Assembly: GCA_028753945.1 (NCBI GenBank)
Contig: JAPNXP010000014.1
Coordinates: 3,720,001 to 3,784,000, forward strand
Length of the DNA stretch: 64,000 bases
Direction: 5' to 3'
Source: Hexactinellida sp. DTS-2022
Lineage: Eukaryota; Porifera; Hexactinellida
Position numbers and translations under genes: made by a program
Shown here: positions 1 through 10,067 of the stretch, piece after piece
Numbering within the stretch: the stretch's first letter is position 1
How the letters are laid out: the number at the start of each line of letters is the position of its first letter
The notes under the pieces: generated by a model
Told to the model about the DNA's origin: nothing
Seen by the model: the letters and a program-made list of their open reading frames with translations, nothing else
Databases searched by the model: none

Positions 1-492
1 AAAATCAATGCACTAGAATCAGGTTGCCAAATAATCCATCAAGAGGGAACTTGTATATCAGATAATTTGATAATGAGTTCATCAAAACTTCATATTACAA
101 ACTTTCTCTGTTCCGCTTCCAACACTCACTGCTTAAATTTATTGCCTAAAAATAAATAGAACAGAAATTAATTTCAGTTATCCATAAAAAAGAAATTATT
201 TTTCTTTACATACCTGAATATGCAGCTCAGATGTCCTTCTATCCCTATCATGGGGGTGTTGTTTTATAGAAGTATCATTAAAGAAGTAGGGCAGTTAGGA
301 AGATATTTAGGTACATAATGCTCCTTTCTTCAATCTAGCTTGTATACTTCGAATTTTATACATGCCATCAACGTCTAAATATGTTTGGGCATTGACTATG
401 TCCTGGGGATCGAAATGCTTGGCACATAAGCAAACTTTTTTAGTTGGTCAGCATCTGAAGCTAAACAATTTATATAAATGCAAACTCTAAGG
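1..492. other. intergenic, nothing recognised
   Basis: AT-rich sequence without a coherent reading frame, repeat or terminal motif that I can identify. It precedes a hAT-type terminus at 493. Confidence 0.5.
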
Positions 493-1526
493 CAGTGGTT
501 CTTAACCGGGTATATACGTGGCTTGGGGTACGCAGAAGTTCTCTAGGGGGTACGCGAATATCATTTCTGCAATAAACTAGTAAGTATTATTTATAAGTAA
601 TAGATATATATTAATCAATGCAGTTAGTCCAGCCGCTTACAACCAAAAAAAGGCATAATCATGCATTTTTATATAGAATTTTCTGACTTTGTAGGTTTGT
701 TCTTTCATGCAAATAGTGTATTTTTGGATATAGTGCCAAATCCAAATTCCAATGTGTCTGCCACAATTGACCACTTAAGGGCCACATTTTGAAGGTATTA
801 GAACTCACCTAACTTCCTCAAATCAAGTACAATCCAATTTTTATGCAGATATTCGTAATCAACACTAAATTTGGCGTCATTTAAGTGGTCACATGAGACA
901 ATTTTTTCTTGACGACGCAGGAATGTTGTAGGAATTTAACAACATTCCATTCTCAAATTTGATTGTAACCTAATCGAGTGACCCCTTGTTCGACTCCACT
1001 CAGCTTCCTGAACTAGTTAGACACATGCGGACCCTCTCAAAAGTCATTTGGTGCAATTGTACTGTTCTGACATATTTGTTCCGGCGTCAAAATGGTTCCG
1101 GCGTCGGACCCACCCGGCCACCCGGCATGGCCCGGCAGCCCGTTGGGGCTACCCGGCGCTACTCGGCGTGAATGTTTCGGCCCCGGAATCGATTGGGCCA
1201 ATCCCGGAACCTTTGGGCCGGGCGGCCCAAAGGGCCGGCGGGACCATTTCCGACGCCTAAGTTCCGACCGGTACCAATTTGTCATAAATTGTTCATTTAA
1301 CAAATTGGTTCCGTCAAAATTTAGAGTGTTAATCATTTCTATGTGTTCGTCTATTCCATAGCAAATTCCTTCCGGCTTAATTTATACCAGTAATTACTTA
1401 GACGGGTTTCTAATCCAACACTTAAGTAACACTTCAAACCAAGTTTACAAAATAGAAGGAAAATACAAATATATTTTATGTAAATAGAGGTTAGAATCCC
1501 GGGACCGGATATATTTCTGGGATGTG
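493..1526 (+). mobile_element. hAT-like repeat R1, copy 1
   Basis: This is a dispersed repeat also present in inverted orientation at 35094-36575. It begins CAGTGGTTCTTAACC, a terminus typical of hAT elements; the opposite copy ends with the matching degenerate form near 36575. Homology runs to about 1526 (GGGACCGGATATATTTC in both copies). No transposase is encoded. Copy 1 carries a 160-bp GC-rich insertion (1101-1260) absent from copy 2, and lacks the 690-bp TTAA insertion of copy 2. The far terminus was not found, so the hAT assignment rests on one end. Confidence 0.7.
1101..1260. mobile_element. 160-bp GC-rich insertion in R1
   Basis: This is a CCCGGC-rich block in AT-rich surroundings. 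It is flanked by GTTCCG on both sides (1095-1100 and 1261-1266). The second R1 copy has GTTCCG only once at the same place, giving an empty site. The ends are inverted repeats (GCGTCGGA at the start, TCCGACGC at the end) and resemble those of the element at 5782-6058. It codes for nothing recognisable. Confidence 0.75.
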
Positions 1527-1977
1527 AATGTCAAACTGAAACTACACTTAAGTAACATTTATGTAATCACGACTCTTGCTTAGGTACATAACTGTACATT
1601 ATATTTAAAAACCATGCACCCTCAGCCTCTGGGAAGTAGTAAATATGTGTATTATCCTACTTACCAATTGAATTAATCTTAGATATAGAGCTTATAGTCT
1701 CAGGATTTCGAATTAGATGTTATCCAATCTCGTGATTATTAATACAAGGTATCTATCAGATCCGGTGGAAGCAGTTATAGTGGTATGGCTATGACATGAC
1801 CGGCCTAACTAGTGACGTAAGAGTGGTTAGGCTATTGGCCTGACCGCTTCTGCCGGCCTTGTGTATGATATTTAATGGATTAATGTTAAACATAGTCGTC
1901 TTTATTATACTAGCTTTGTTCTTAAACAGTAAGTATGAAAACTAATTTCTCATTTACCAATTTTTCTTATGAATATA
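1527..1977. other. intergenic, nothing recognised
   Basis: AT-rich, no coherent frame. It contains a short GC-rich patch near 1795-1860 with CCGGCC motifs that I cannot assign. Confidence 0.4.
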
Positions 1978-2134
1978 CAAGTAAACTCTCGTTATAACGA
2001 AGTGCTCGTGACCTGTAAATTCCTTCGTTATATCCGGATATTCGTTATAAGCGGAAATAATTAATGCATTTAGTGTTCCGTTAATAAGCGGGTATTTCGT
2101 TATATCCGAGTTCGTTATAACGGGAGTTCATCTG
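1978..2134. mobile_element. pogo/Tigger-like MITE, 157 bp
   Basis: Imperfect inverted ends (CAAGTAAACTCTCGTTATAA on the left; complement of TTATAACGGGAGTTCATCTG on the right) are bounded by TA at 1976-1977 and 2135-2136. TA duplication with CAGT-like termini fits the pogo/Tigger branch of Tc1/mariner. It has no coding capacity and contains several internal CGTTATA(A/T) motifs. Confidence 0.7.
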
Positions 2135-2139
2135 TATTT

Positions 2140-2415
2140 ATTGTTGCTGTTACAAAATAAGCAAAAAGTTGATAAATTCGAGATGCACATAGAGGCCAGC
2201 TTCCAACGGGTTTAATTGGTAAACAAGGATGATGATTTCCAATTTAGAATCGGAATATTTCTAAAATGATATTTATTGTTGTCTTTGACACTTTGTGGCA
2301 AATAGGAAAAAAGTTGTCAAGTATTATACTTCACCTAAAGACTAGCCTTCGACAAATATACTGGTAAATACATTTGCTGAATAGAACTTGTTTTGTGGCA
2401 AAAAGAGAATGTTTG
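2140..2415. repeat. satellite-like unit, also at 33.9-34.3 kb
   Basis: The stretch contains AGGCCAGCTTCCAACGGG...GGTAAACAAG followed by AATAT...TTATTGTTGT. The same order appears in each unit of the direct repeats at 33884-34290 (GTTAGCTTTCAACGGG...GGTAAACAAG). It is probably the internal part of an unidentified element. Confidence 0.5.
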
Positions 2416-2419
2416 TTGT

Positions 2420-2994
2420 CAGAGGCGGCGCCAGGTTTTCAGGTAGGGGGCCAGGAGGGTTTTCAGGGGGGGCCACACTGTACAACCAGTGATGTGCTCC
2501 CTGCTCCATTACTAGTAACGGTAACGGGTGTCGACAAGTAACGGTACGGAAAAAAGCAACGGTAACGGGCATCGCCGAGTAACGATAACGGAAAAAGTAA
2601 CGGTAACGGACATCGCCGAGTAACGGTAACGGAAAAAAGTAACGGTAACAGACATCCGTTACTTTTAACTAGTTACCATTATCTTTAATCAGTTACTCTT
2701 ACCATTACACTAGCGTAACACAGTAATCGTTATTACGTTAAACTTATTCCATTGCAATTACGACGTTATTTTAAATCAGTTACCGTTATATTAAGGTTAC
2801 TGTACTGACTACTGAATATAGGTAAACGGGTAAACCTAACAAAAGTAAGGGAGTAACGGTAACGGAATAAATAAAGTAACGGTAACAGAGTAACGGAGGA
2901 TTTAGTAACGGAGTACATCACTGTGTACAACATTGCTATTCTAGGAGGGTCATGGCCCCCCCTGCCCCAACCCCCCCCCCTGGCGCCGCCACTG
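2420..2994. mobile_element. hAT-like MITE with GC-rich termini
   Basis: The termini are CAGAGGCGGCGCCAGG and its near-complement CCTGGCGCCGCCACTG, flanked by TTGTTGT on both sides (2413-2419, 2995-3001). Seven-base duplication with CAGNGGCGG ends suggests hAT. A second MITE (2487-2923) has inserted inside it, so its own original length was only about 130 bp. Confidence 0.65.
2487..2923. mobile_element. hAT MITE nested in 2420-2994
   Basis: The ends are CAGTGATGTGCTCC and the complement of GGAGTACATCACTG, flanked by an exact 8-bp duplication TGTACAAC (2479-2486, 2924-2931), diagnostic of hAT. The interior is an array of TAACGGTAACGG-type motifs with a loose period near 48 bp (about 2510-2660). 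It is non-coding. Confidence 0.85.
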
Positions 2995-3070
2995 TTGTTG
3001 TTAAGTTGAAACAACTAATAATGAGCCATATTTTAATGAATAAACGAGAGCGCGTAGCGGTTGAGTATTC

Positions 3071-3917
3071 TTACAATTGAGATTTTGAATACTTATTCAA
3101 TATTCTAACTGTTGTGAGTATAGTATTGACATGAGGAAGAGTTAGACAAAGCATCTGCTGGAGATATTTATAACAGGCTGGAGAAATGTGAACCAGTCGT
3201 CTCAGAAACAAAAGATTCACAGGGATGTGTTGATTTAGAAATTTCACCAAGAATCGTTTCAAGTTGTCGTATATCACTAATTGAGTTTAGCGAAAGCGAA
3301 CAAGGTTCTCCATTACAATTGGCTCTAACAGATAGATCAGAATGTACTATAAAGTACTTATTTACTAGGATATCGCTATTTATTAGACTAGGGCGCATAA
3401 AAATTATACTCTTTTCGTCAGGACACCATAATGACCATGTTTTTGGCAAGGGAAGCAAAGATAACTTGTCAGGAATATCATGTAAACTGTTAATCTTGAA
3501 CTTCTCTACCTCTTCAGCTTCTGAATTCAAGCTAAGTGTTAAAGTTTGGTTGAATAGTTCATATTCTCTTATTAAGTCGAGGGGACGCCTGCGCTTAGCA
3601 CTAGATTGATAGTATGATGGACAACCGGGTAGATAAACTGGTACAGCGCCATCTTTCAGCTTTGGGCTGACTCGGAGAATTTCACGGAAAGTTCCATCTC
3701 CATTTGGAACTTTGTGGCTTTATTCTATATCTTCTTCGCGGTTATGTTTCACGCAAATATAAACAGCCTTCAATTCATCTAAATCATCCCTCCGAAGAGC
3801 CCTAAACCAGGAGTGTCTGAGTTCAGGTGGATTTTGTGGTAATTTGAAAACTGGTACAATTTCTGAAGAAGATTTGTAGTTGCTTTTGCAGCCAGGAGCC
3901 GAGCAGCAATTAGGCAT
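3071..3917 (-). pseudogene. THAP-domain P-type transposase, N-terminal part
   Basis: The reading frame starts with MPNCCSAPGC, the N-terminal zinc-ligand stretch of a THAP domain, and continues to YICVKH, which supplies the C-x2-H ligands. This is a C2CH DNA-binding domain of about 65 residues. In the same frame an in-frame TAA follows EEDIE, then SHKVPNGDGTF continues into the linker seen also in the 9.2-9.8 kb copy. After about residue 240 the frame breaks. A short piece with ISPACYKYLQ (about 3075-3190) matches the start of the catalytic region in the copy at 30.7 kb. P-type transposases bind their own termini through THAP and cut with an RNase H-like domain; that domain is missing here. 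It is certainly inactive. Confidence 0.85.
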
Positions 3918-3981
3918 TTTGAAAATTAAACAATACTAAAAGCTAAGGCAGAACAAGTAAACAAAATTAAGTACGGTTAAA

Positions 3982-4687
3982 AGGCTAAATGTCCCCGGTG
4001 TTTTCCAATAGTCCGATTGATTGTAGTGGATTTTATATGTTTAGATTAATGTATTAGCTGTACGAAACCAAAAGAAATCGACTCTAGCTCATATACTTAT
4101 CTAGTTATAGAATTATTTGTGAAACTGGAACCATAAATTAATGTATACGAATAATGCAAGTTGAGAATTGCTCAATCATATCGAAGTTTCAGAAATATGG
4201 TGTGATATCAAGTGAGTAAAACTACTCGGAATACTTACATATACTTACAGCTATGGAGTCAATACTTTTTGGTGATGATATCAAATTTCAATTTGATGCT
4301 AAGGCAATGACTAATCGGAATTCTTTGAAAATTATCACCTTATTAAAGATTCTGGAAAATCATCGCCTTAGCATCAAATTGAAATTTGATATCATCACCA
4401 AAAAGTATTGACTCCATAGCTGTAAGTATATGTAAGTATTCCGAGTAGTTTTACTCACTTGATATCACACCATATTTCTGAAACTTCGAAATGATTGAGC
4501 AATTCTCAACTTGCATTATTCGTATACATTAACATATAGTTCCATTTTCACAAATAATTCTATAACTAGATAAGTATATGAGCTAGAGTCGATTTCTTTT
4601 TGGTTTTGTACAGCTAATACATTAATCTAAACATATAAAATCCACTACAATCAATCGGACTATTGGAAACACCGGGACATTTAGCCT
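3982..4687. mobile_element. 706-bp foldback (near-perfect palindrome)
   Basis: Two arms of about 324 bp (3982-4305 and 4365-4687) are nearly perfect inverted copies around a 59-base loop. The ends read AGGCTAAATGTCCC and its complement. No target duplication is evident. It lies about 65 bp upstream of a THAP start codon. If transcribed it would form a long hairpin. It has no coding capacity. Confidence 0.9.
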
Positions 4688-5277
4688 TATTAAAACAAAG
4701 TTTATACACCAGAAGAACAGAGAGACTGAATATCCACTGATTACATGACTTACTAAAAACATTATACAATCAAATTATAATTCAATTGAATTTTCTATTG
4801 TTTTGGTAAATTAATAATTACTAAACACTAACTATTTAACATTGTGGTTCATTTAGAAATTACGGCTGCAACCGCATCCTTGTTCCAAATATCCCTTAAA
4901 AAAGTGAAGTCTTATGTTTGGTAGACCATGATTGACCAAATTTGACAATCGGAAGAATAAATCGTCATTTTCATAATCGATCGGCGACCTCATCCCTGGT
5001 CAAAATTTCAATTGTTACTGTGAGGCCTTATGTATAGTAGGCTATGAGTAATCTAATTATTTTAGTAATTAGAACACCAAGACAAAAATCTTAATAGTTC
5101 AAAGAATTTATAGTTTTAAAAGCTTTGTTAATATAAGCCTATCTAAACTAAAATTATCAATCAAGTTATAGTTAATTTTACATATTTTGTTTTTATTCTC
5201 AACTTTTTCTTCTTAAATGTTTGAAATTCATATGATTTAGGTTGTAAATAACCGCAAAACACTTTCTTTTTTCTTGA

Positions 5278-5655
5278 CTATTCTTCAACACTTTCCTCTT
5301 CTAAACTATTTCTTACTCTTTTATGACCTTTAAATACCCTATTCGCTCGCGGGTGAAAGGCAAATTGAAATGCTGATAATCTACTTACTATACCAGGATA
5401 TAGCAATTATATCAAATCTCCAGGCCTCAAATTAGTTTTGGATTCCAAAATATTTAACTTAACAATACGCATCCAATTCTCCACAATAGCGTTGCTAAAG
5501 ATGCTAGTCTTGTTCTTATCCGCTACACTGATAGGTCCTAAGATTATTCCACTTCATAAAGGTAATATAGGTAGGTAGAATGTTAACAAGTATTCTATAA
5601 GCTCAGGATTATAACAAGGGTTTGGATCTGCATTTTTTCCTGGATTATTGTTGAT
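5278..5655 (-). pseudogene. C-terminal fragment of an unrecognised protein
   Basis: One minus-strand frame reads coherently for about 125 codons with only two stops (near 5550 and 5410). It contains SNAIVENWMRIVKLNIL, then RPGDLI, then FQFAFHPRANRVFKGHK, and ends EEESVEE-stop at 5278. The NA-VENW and RPG spacing resembles C-terminal parts of repetitive proteins in invertebrate genomes, but I cannot name the family. The composition is typical of coding sequence rather than chance. It is probably a transposon-derived fragment. Confidence 0.5.
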
Positions 5656-5781
5656 CGAAGATTTGCAATTTTTTGCAATATTTACAAAATGTTTGCCGAA
5701 AGGGGATTTTTCTCTGTATGTTTACTATCTTTGTTATCACTAGCAATATTATAATAATCCATATGTTCTTCCACCAAATAT

Positions 5782-6058
5782 CATAGGCGTCGGAGCTGTA
5801 GCGGCTGGGGCGGCCATGGCCGCCCCACTTTTTTCTTGAAATTAAAAAAATACAGCATATTGGCTGACGATGTCCTCGGTACCTCAGATCTTTTTCTACC
5901 CTTCGTCGAACCACTTTCTTGGGAACAAATAATATACTTATGACGAAAGGTGGAGCGGCCTAGCGGTCACCCATTGCCAGGCCCGTTTTGGTCGCTCAAT
6001 AACTGTGTTAAAATAAAATTATGGCCGCCCCACTTTTATTCTGCTTCCGACGCCTCTG
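5782..6058. mobile_element. MITE with GGCGTCGGA termini
   Basis: The left end CATAGGCGTCGGAGC and the complement of the right end (CTTCCGACGCCTCTG) are inverted repeats. Both are followed inward by GGGGCGGCCAT. The terminal core matches the GC insertion at 1101-1260. Only a partial flank match (AATAT) is seen, so the duplication is uncertain. Non-coding. Confidence 0.6.
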
Positions 6059-6355
6059 AATATTCATTAGTCTCTAAGGAGTTTACGGATTCATTACTAA
6101 TGTATGTTTCTAGCATATGAGTATGTGTCTTTACTATTGCACTTAAAGAACTACTCATAAATACAATGCATAAAGATTGGAATAAATTATTGATACTTAT
6201 CATTTCAACAGCGCGTACAATAAATCCGATACAATGTAAAACAGTTTTCTCACATCTTTTTTATATGAAATCCTATGCTGTGTATTAAATGAGCCGAACA
6301 TAAGTGAAGAATTACATTAAAGTCCGTTTCATTAACTGCAGAATTTACATCTACC
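6059..6355. other. intergenic, nothing recognised
   Basis: AT-rich spacer ending at the 7-bp duplication ATCTACC (6349-6355) of the P-type element that follows. Confidence 0.4.
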
Positions 6356-6617
6356 CATAGCCTACTCTATATAAGGCCTAACAGTAGATGTACCATGGAT
6401 GCTGTAATAGATGGACTTTAGGAATAGAATAATCTTATGGGAGTGAACATAAAGCACTAAAGTGGATCTCAAACCCAGTATATTCGTGAAGAATAAACCC
6501 ATACATTTATTTGGAATTAATATATTTTAATGATAATAAGTCAACCTACATACAAAATACAAACATCTAAACTACTGTAATACACAACACAAATACGGAA
6601 CACAACATGTCTTGGAA

Positions 6618-6620
<3 letters not shown>

Positions 6621-6655
<35 letters not shown>
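6621..6655. repeat. (CT)n microsatellite
   Basis: About 17 CT units, in the 3' non-coding part of the P-type element. Confidence 0.95.
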
Positions 6656-6660
<5 letters not shown>

Positions 6661-6766
6661 CACATCACTTGACAATTAAGTATACTTGATAGCGCGAAAT
6701 CTAAGATACAAATATAAAGAAATTAAGTGCTAACAATAATAAATATTATGTAATGGTAAACAATAA

Positions 6767-8719
6767 TTAATGAGAATTTTTCAATTTACGTTTATCGATA
6801 CCTATTTGAAGCACAGAGGAGTTGTAGTTTTTAATTTTATTGGCAAGAAAACAATTAGCAGCAGTAAAGATTAACTTGCTCAAAATACTCCAACTGTACA
6901 CATCGCAATTAATACAATTTGATTTCCAGATAGCATTATCATCATCATCATCTTCCATGTATATCAAGGTGAGTTCTACTAATAACCTTCTAGAAGGACC
7001 GTCTACAAGCAAAGTCAACAGCTGAATATTGTTTTCTATTGCAATCATTATATTCCATAAAGTTATAACTGAAGTAAGAACAGCCTCAGACGGATACTTA
7101 AGTCCGCCCCGAACTGTTAAGTGTAAGAGCTTAAACTCAGTATGTGATTCAACATCATAAACAAATTCTTTATCATAAGTTAAAGTATCAGTGCACACAT
7201 GGCATTCCGGAGATCTTTTTAAGAACTTATGGACCGTGAAACCTGCGATAAAAGCTAACAAGTGAAGGATTTGTTGAGAGCATTCAACGGATGATAGATC
7301 GCCAATTTCATCAAGAAAAGGCATTACAGCTATTCCATCATCACTAGATGTATCAGAGGGGGTAGAAAAAGACTTTACAAATGTCAGAATCGTTTGGAAA
7401 GCGTCTTGTTGGTCTGCAAACATGTTTAATATACTAGAAAGTTTAAGACGACGCTCGGTTTAAAGAATCTGAAGGTAAGAAATATGGTAATTCGAACCCG
7501 ACATCATACGGTAGAATCCATAATGGTGTTCCAACGGGTGAGTTTGCAAAAGGATGATAATACGTAAGAAAAGCCACAATATTCAGTTAGATGGTTAGTT
7601 ATAAGTGCTAAGGCAGTACAGGCGTGTCTAAAACTAGTATACGTTTGCTTACTCAATTTACCCGTTTTGTCAGGTAAATCCTGGCAAGCATCAAGCCAAA
7701 ATATTATACGTGTCAAAAATAAAAATCGTTCACCTTTTAAGATCAACTATCTAGAGAGGCTATCATTTAAACGGGTCCCTTTGAACGGCGTATTGATATT
7801 GAATATTTTTTCAAAGAGTAAGAAGGATACTTACGAAACTAGATGTATTACTACGATACTCGGGACAACGACTTTCATTTTGGATTTCAAGAGCAAATAG
7901 TGTAAGTTCGCTAACAACCTTCAAAACCAATTTGAGATTTTGCCTTTCTAAACTAGAAGGAAAAACAAGCTTTTACAGTCAAGTGAGGGGCTAGTTTTGC
8001 TAAACTGTATAGTTCAGAATTGTAGAGAAGGAGTACATCTTGAAAGGAAGAAGAATGGACACTGTAGCTGCATTTATCAATGTCAATATGTTCAAAATTT
8101 GGAAAAGTTTTATCAAAAAAATTCTCATTTAACTAATTATTGCGTATACTTTTCAATATATGGACAAAATAAAATGGTAAGGAAGAGAGGTATATTTTCA
8201 TCAAAAGGGTGGGGTACTCTAGTTTACAGCTTTCCACTAAGAGAAAACAATTTCAACAAGTTTACATTCAATGGGTAGTTATCGGTAGAAATTATTTGGA
8301 CCTTTATACCACAATGCTCAATATCGATTATACAAGATTTGATAGTGGGAAAGATTTTTTAGCTGAGATAGATGCACATGGTAACAAACAAGTAAACAAG
8401 ACCATTCCCTATGCAAACTAGACATCATAATCGCGAATACAGTTCTCGTCGGATCCTCAGGGTTCAAATTTGGTGCAAATATTTTCCCCCGTTAATATCC
8501 AATATTAGATTTAACATGGATTTCTTCTATTTGAATGATTACATTTTCCCTCAGAACTAAAGCAAGATGTAGTCTGGGTGAGATAAGTGCAAAAATCACT
8601 TTCAATCCGAAGGAAGAATACAACTTGTCTAATGTATGGAGATTTGGTAGAGTAATACATTCTAGACTCTGAAGATAAATATAACAAGCTGGAGAAATGA
8701 GATGAGTCTTAATGGACAT
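6767..8719 (-). pseudogene. P-type transposase, catalytic and C-terminal remnants
   Basis: Several minus-strand frames match the better copy at 30.4-32.6 kb in order. ISPACYIYLQ with the conserved IEEIHV is at about 8720-8500; DNYPLNVNLLKLFS is at about 8300-8230. LPDKTGKLSKQTYTSFRHAC is at about 7680-7600. The C-terminal domain is 7423-6767, with FIAGFTVHKF, a CHVC pair, RGGLKYPS and a final INCDVYSW segment. The C-terminal 218-codon frame is intact. Frameshifts lie near 8230, 7500 and 7430, and the duplex-cleaving core is largely deleted. It could not make an active transposase. Confidence 0.75.
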
Positions 8720-9170
8720 AATTTGTGTAATTATATAGTATCTTCGCCTGTCTTTAGGAATAAATGTATTATCTAATTGCTGAGGAGAAATTGAAGCTTA
8801 GCTAAATCTTAAGAATCATATTGCAGGTCCGTCGATACCAGGGTATATTATAAGCCCATTTTTTTATTCCTGGCCCATTTTTTTATTCCTATTTTCATTT
8901 TTTTACTCCCTTGAATAGTGAGTTTTTATCGTCTGATATCCATTTCAAGATTCCATTTCTACCGAAAATCCATTTTTTTATTCCACGAAAACATTAAAAA
9001 ACTTTTTTTTAATCCTTATGAAATACTCTGGTCGATACCCGCTAAATCATCAACAAAGCATTATTTATCTGGAATATGGTATGAATGTGAGTTCCAACTA
9101 GAATCAGAGACAGATTTTAATGAGATTTCATGCAGTATAGATTCAATTTGTCGAATATCATTAATTGAAT

Positions 9171-9799
9171 TTACCGAAAGAGGAATACTTTGTCCATGGA
9201 ACCAGGCGGATACAGATAAAAATTATTTACTTCCAGATATAAATCGACAGAAACAGTCCTATCAACCATGTTGGGTTGAATGAACCTAGTATTATGATTA
9301 TCAGGATGCCATACTAACCAATTATCAGGTAATGCAATCAAAATTAACTTAGCTTTTAGATCCTGTAAATTTCTGATGATGTACTTATGTTTCTCCTCAC
9401 TCTCAGATAGTATGCTAAGGTGAAGTGTCTGATTCATAAATTCTTCTTCTTTCGCGTCATACGACAAGCGAGTCCGTTTGGTTGTTGTGGTTGAAGAATA
9501 GTAGGATGAATACCCAGGAAGCAAGCAAGGAACTGCGCCGTCTCTCAACTTGGGCTTTGCACGAGGTATTTCAGTGAAAGTTCCGTCTCCATTGGGAACC
9601 TTGTGAGAAACTTCAACATCTTCTCGAAAATGCTTCACGCATACGTTGACTACCTTCAGGTCATCAATATCCTCTCGGTGAAGAGCCCGTATCCAAGCTT
9701 GTCTGAGTTCTGGTGGATGTTCAGGCATCCTGAATATAGGAACTCTGTCATCTGGGCTGTTGTTACTTCTGCATCCGGGGCTGAGCAACTGCTGGGCAT
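9171..9799 (-). pseudogene. THAP domain and linker of P-type transposase
   Basis: ATG at 9799 starts MPSSCSAP. One base is missing before the second zinc ligand, and the following frame (GCRSNNSPDDRVPIFRMP) continues through ALHREDIDDLKVVNVCVKHF. That covers the CxxC-like, AVPTLF-region and C-x2-H parts of a THAP zinc finger. The linker VPNGDGTFTEIPRAKPKLRD and the acidic EEEF segment are shared with the 3.1-3.9 kb copy. It has a role in sequence-specific binding to element ends (family knowledge). It is broken by the early frameshift and a frame change near 9185. The right terminus lies 261 bp upstream of the start. Confidence 0.85.
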
Positions 9800-10067
9800 A
9801 ATGTAAACGAATCTAATAGTTATAAGTGAATAGGAACAGTGAGTGGACAAGAAAATGACAAAATAAATAAAAAGAGAGGCTAATAATCAGTAAAAATTTA
9901 AACTTATTATTTAGTGGGGTAGTTGTAACAAAGAAAAGTAGTTCATTATAAATAGAAATATGGGTTAAATATTGTGGTTGGTTAAATATTGCCATCTATT
10001 AGTGCATCCCTAGTCCATAATTTTAAGGTTACTGTTAGGCCTTATATAGAGTAGGCTATGATCTACC

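Larger units (their letters stand above)
3071..5046 (-). mobile_element. P-superfamily element, 5' part only
   Basis: On the minus strand the element starts at a terminus at 5046 (CATAGCCTAC...ATAAGG). It contains a THAP-domain transposase start at 3917 and stops abruptly near 3071. The terminus matches those of the elements at 6356-10060 and 57344. The 3' half, including most of the catalytic domain, is missing. A foldback element (3982-4687) sits between the terminus and the start codon. The flank outside the terminus is AGTAATCT, but with the other end lost no duplication can be shown. Confidence 0.75.
6356..10060 (-). mobile_element. P-superfamily transposon, both ends present
   Basis: The 3705-bp element has terminal inverted repeats. 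CATAGCCTACTCTATATAAG opens the left end, and the right end (10029-10060) is its exact complement over about 28 bp. ATCTACC flanks both sides (6349-6355, 10061-10067), a 7-bp duplication close to the 8 bp usual for P elements. The coding strand is minus: THAP domain near 9800, catalytic remnants 8720-8000, C-terminal region 7746-6767. All of it is broken by frameshifts and deletions. Confidence 0.85.

Noticed and set aside
1037-1361. Several open frames on both strands
   Set aside because: They arise from the GC-rich 160-bp insertion, which lacks stop codons by composition; no protein motif.
7997-8421. Plus-strand open frames of 70-93 codons
   Set aside because: They lie opposite minus-strand transposase motifs (DNYPLNVNLLKLFS) and show no family motif.
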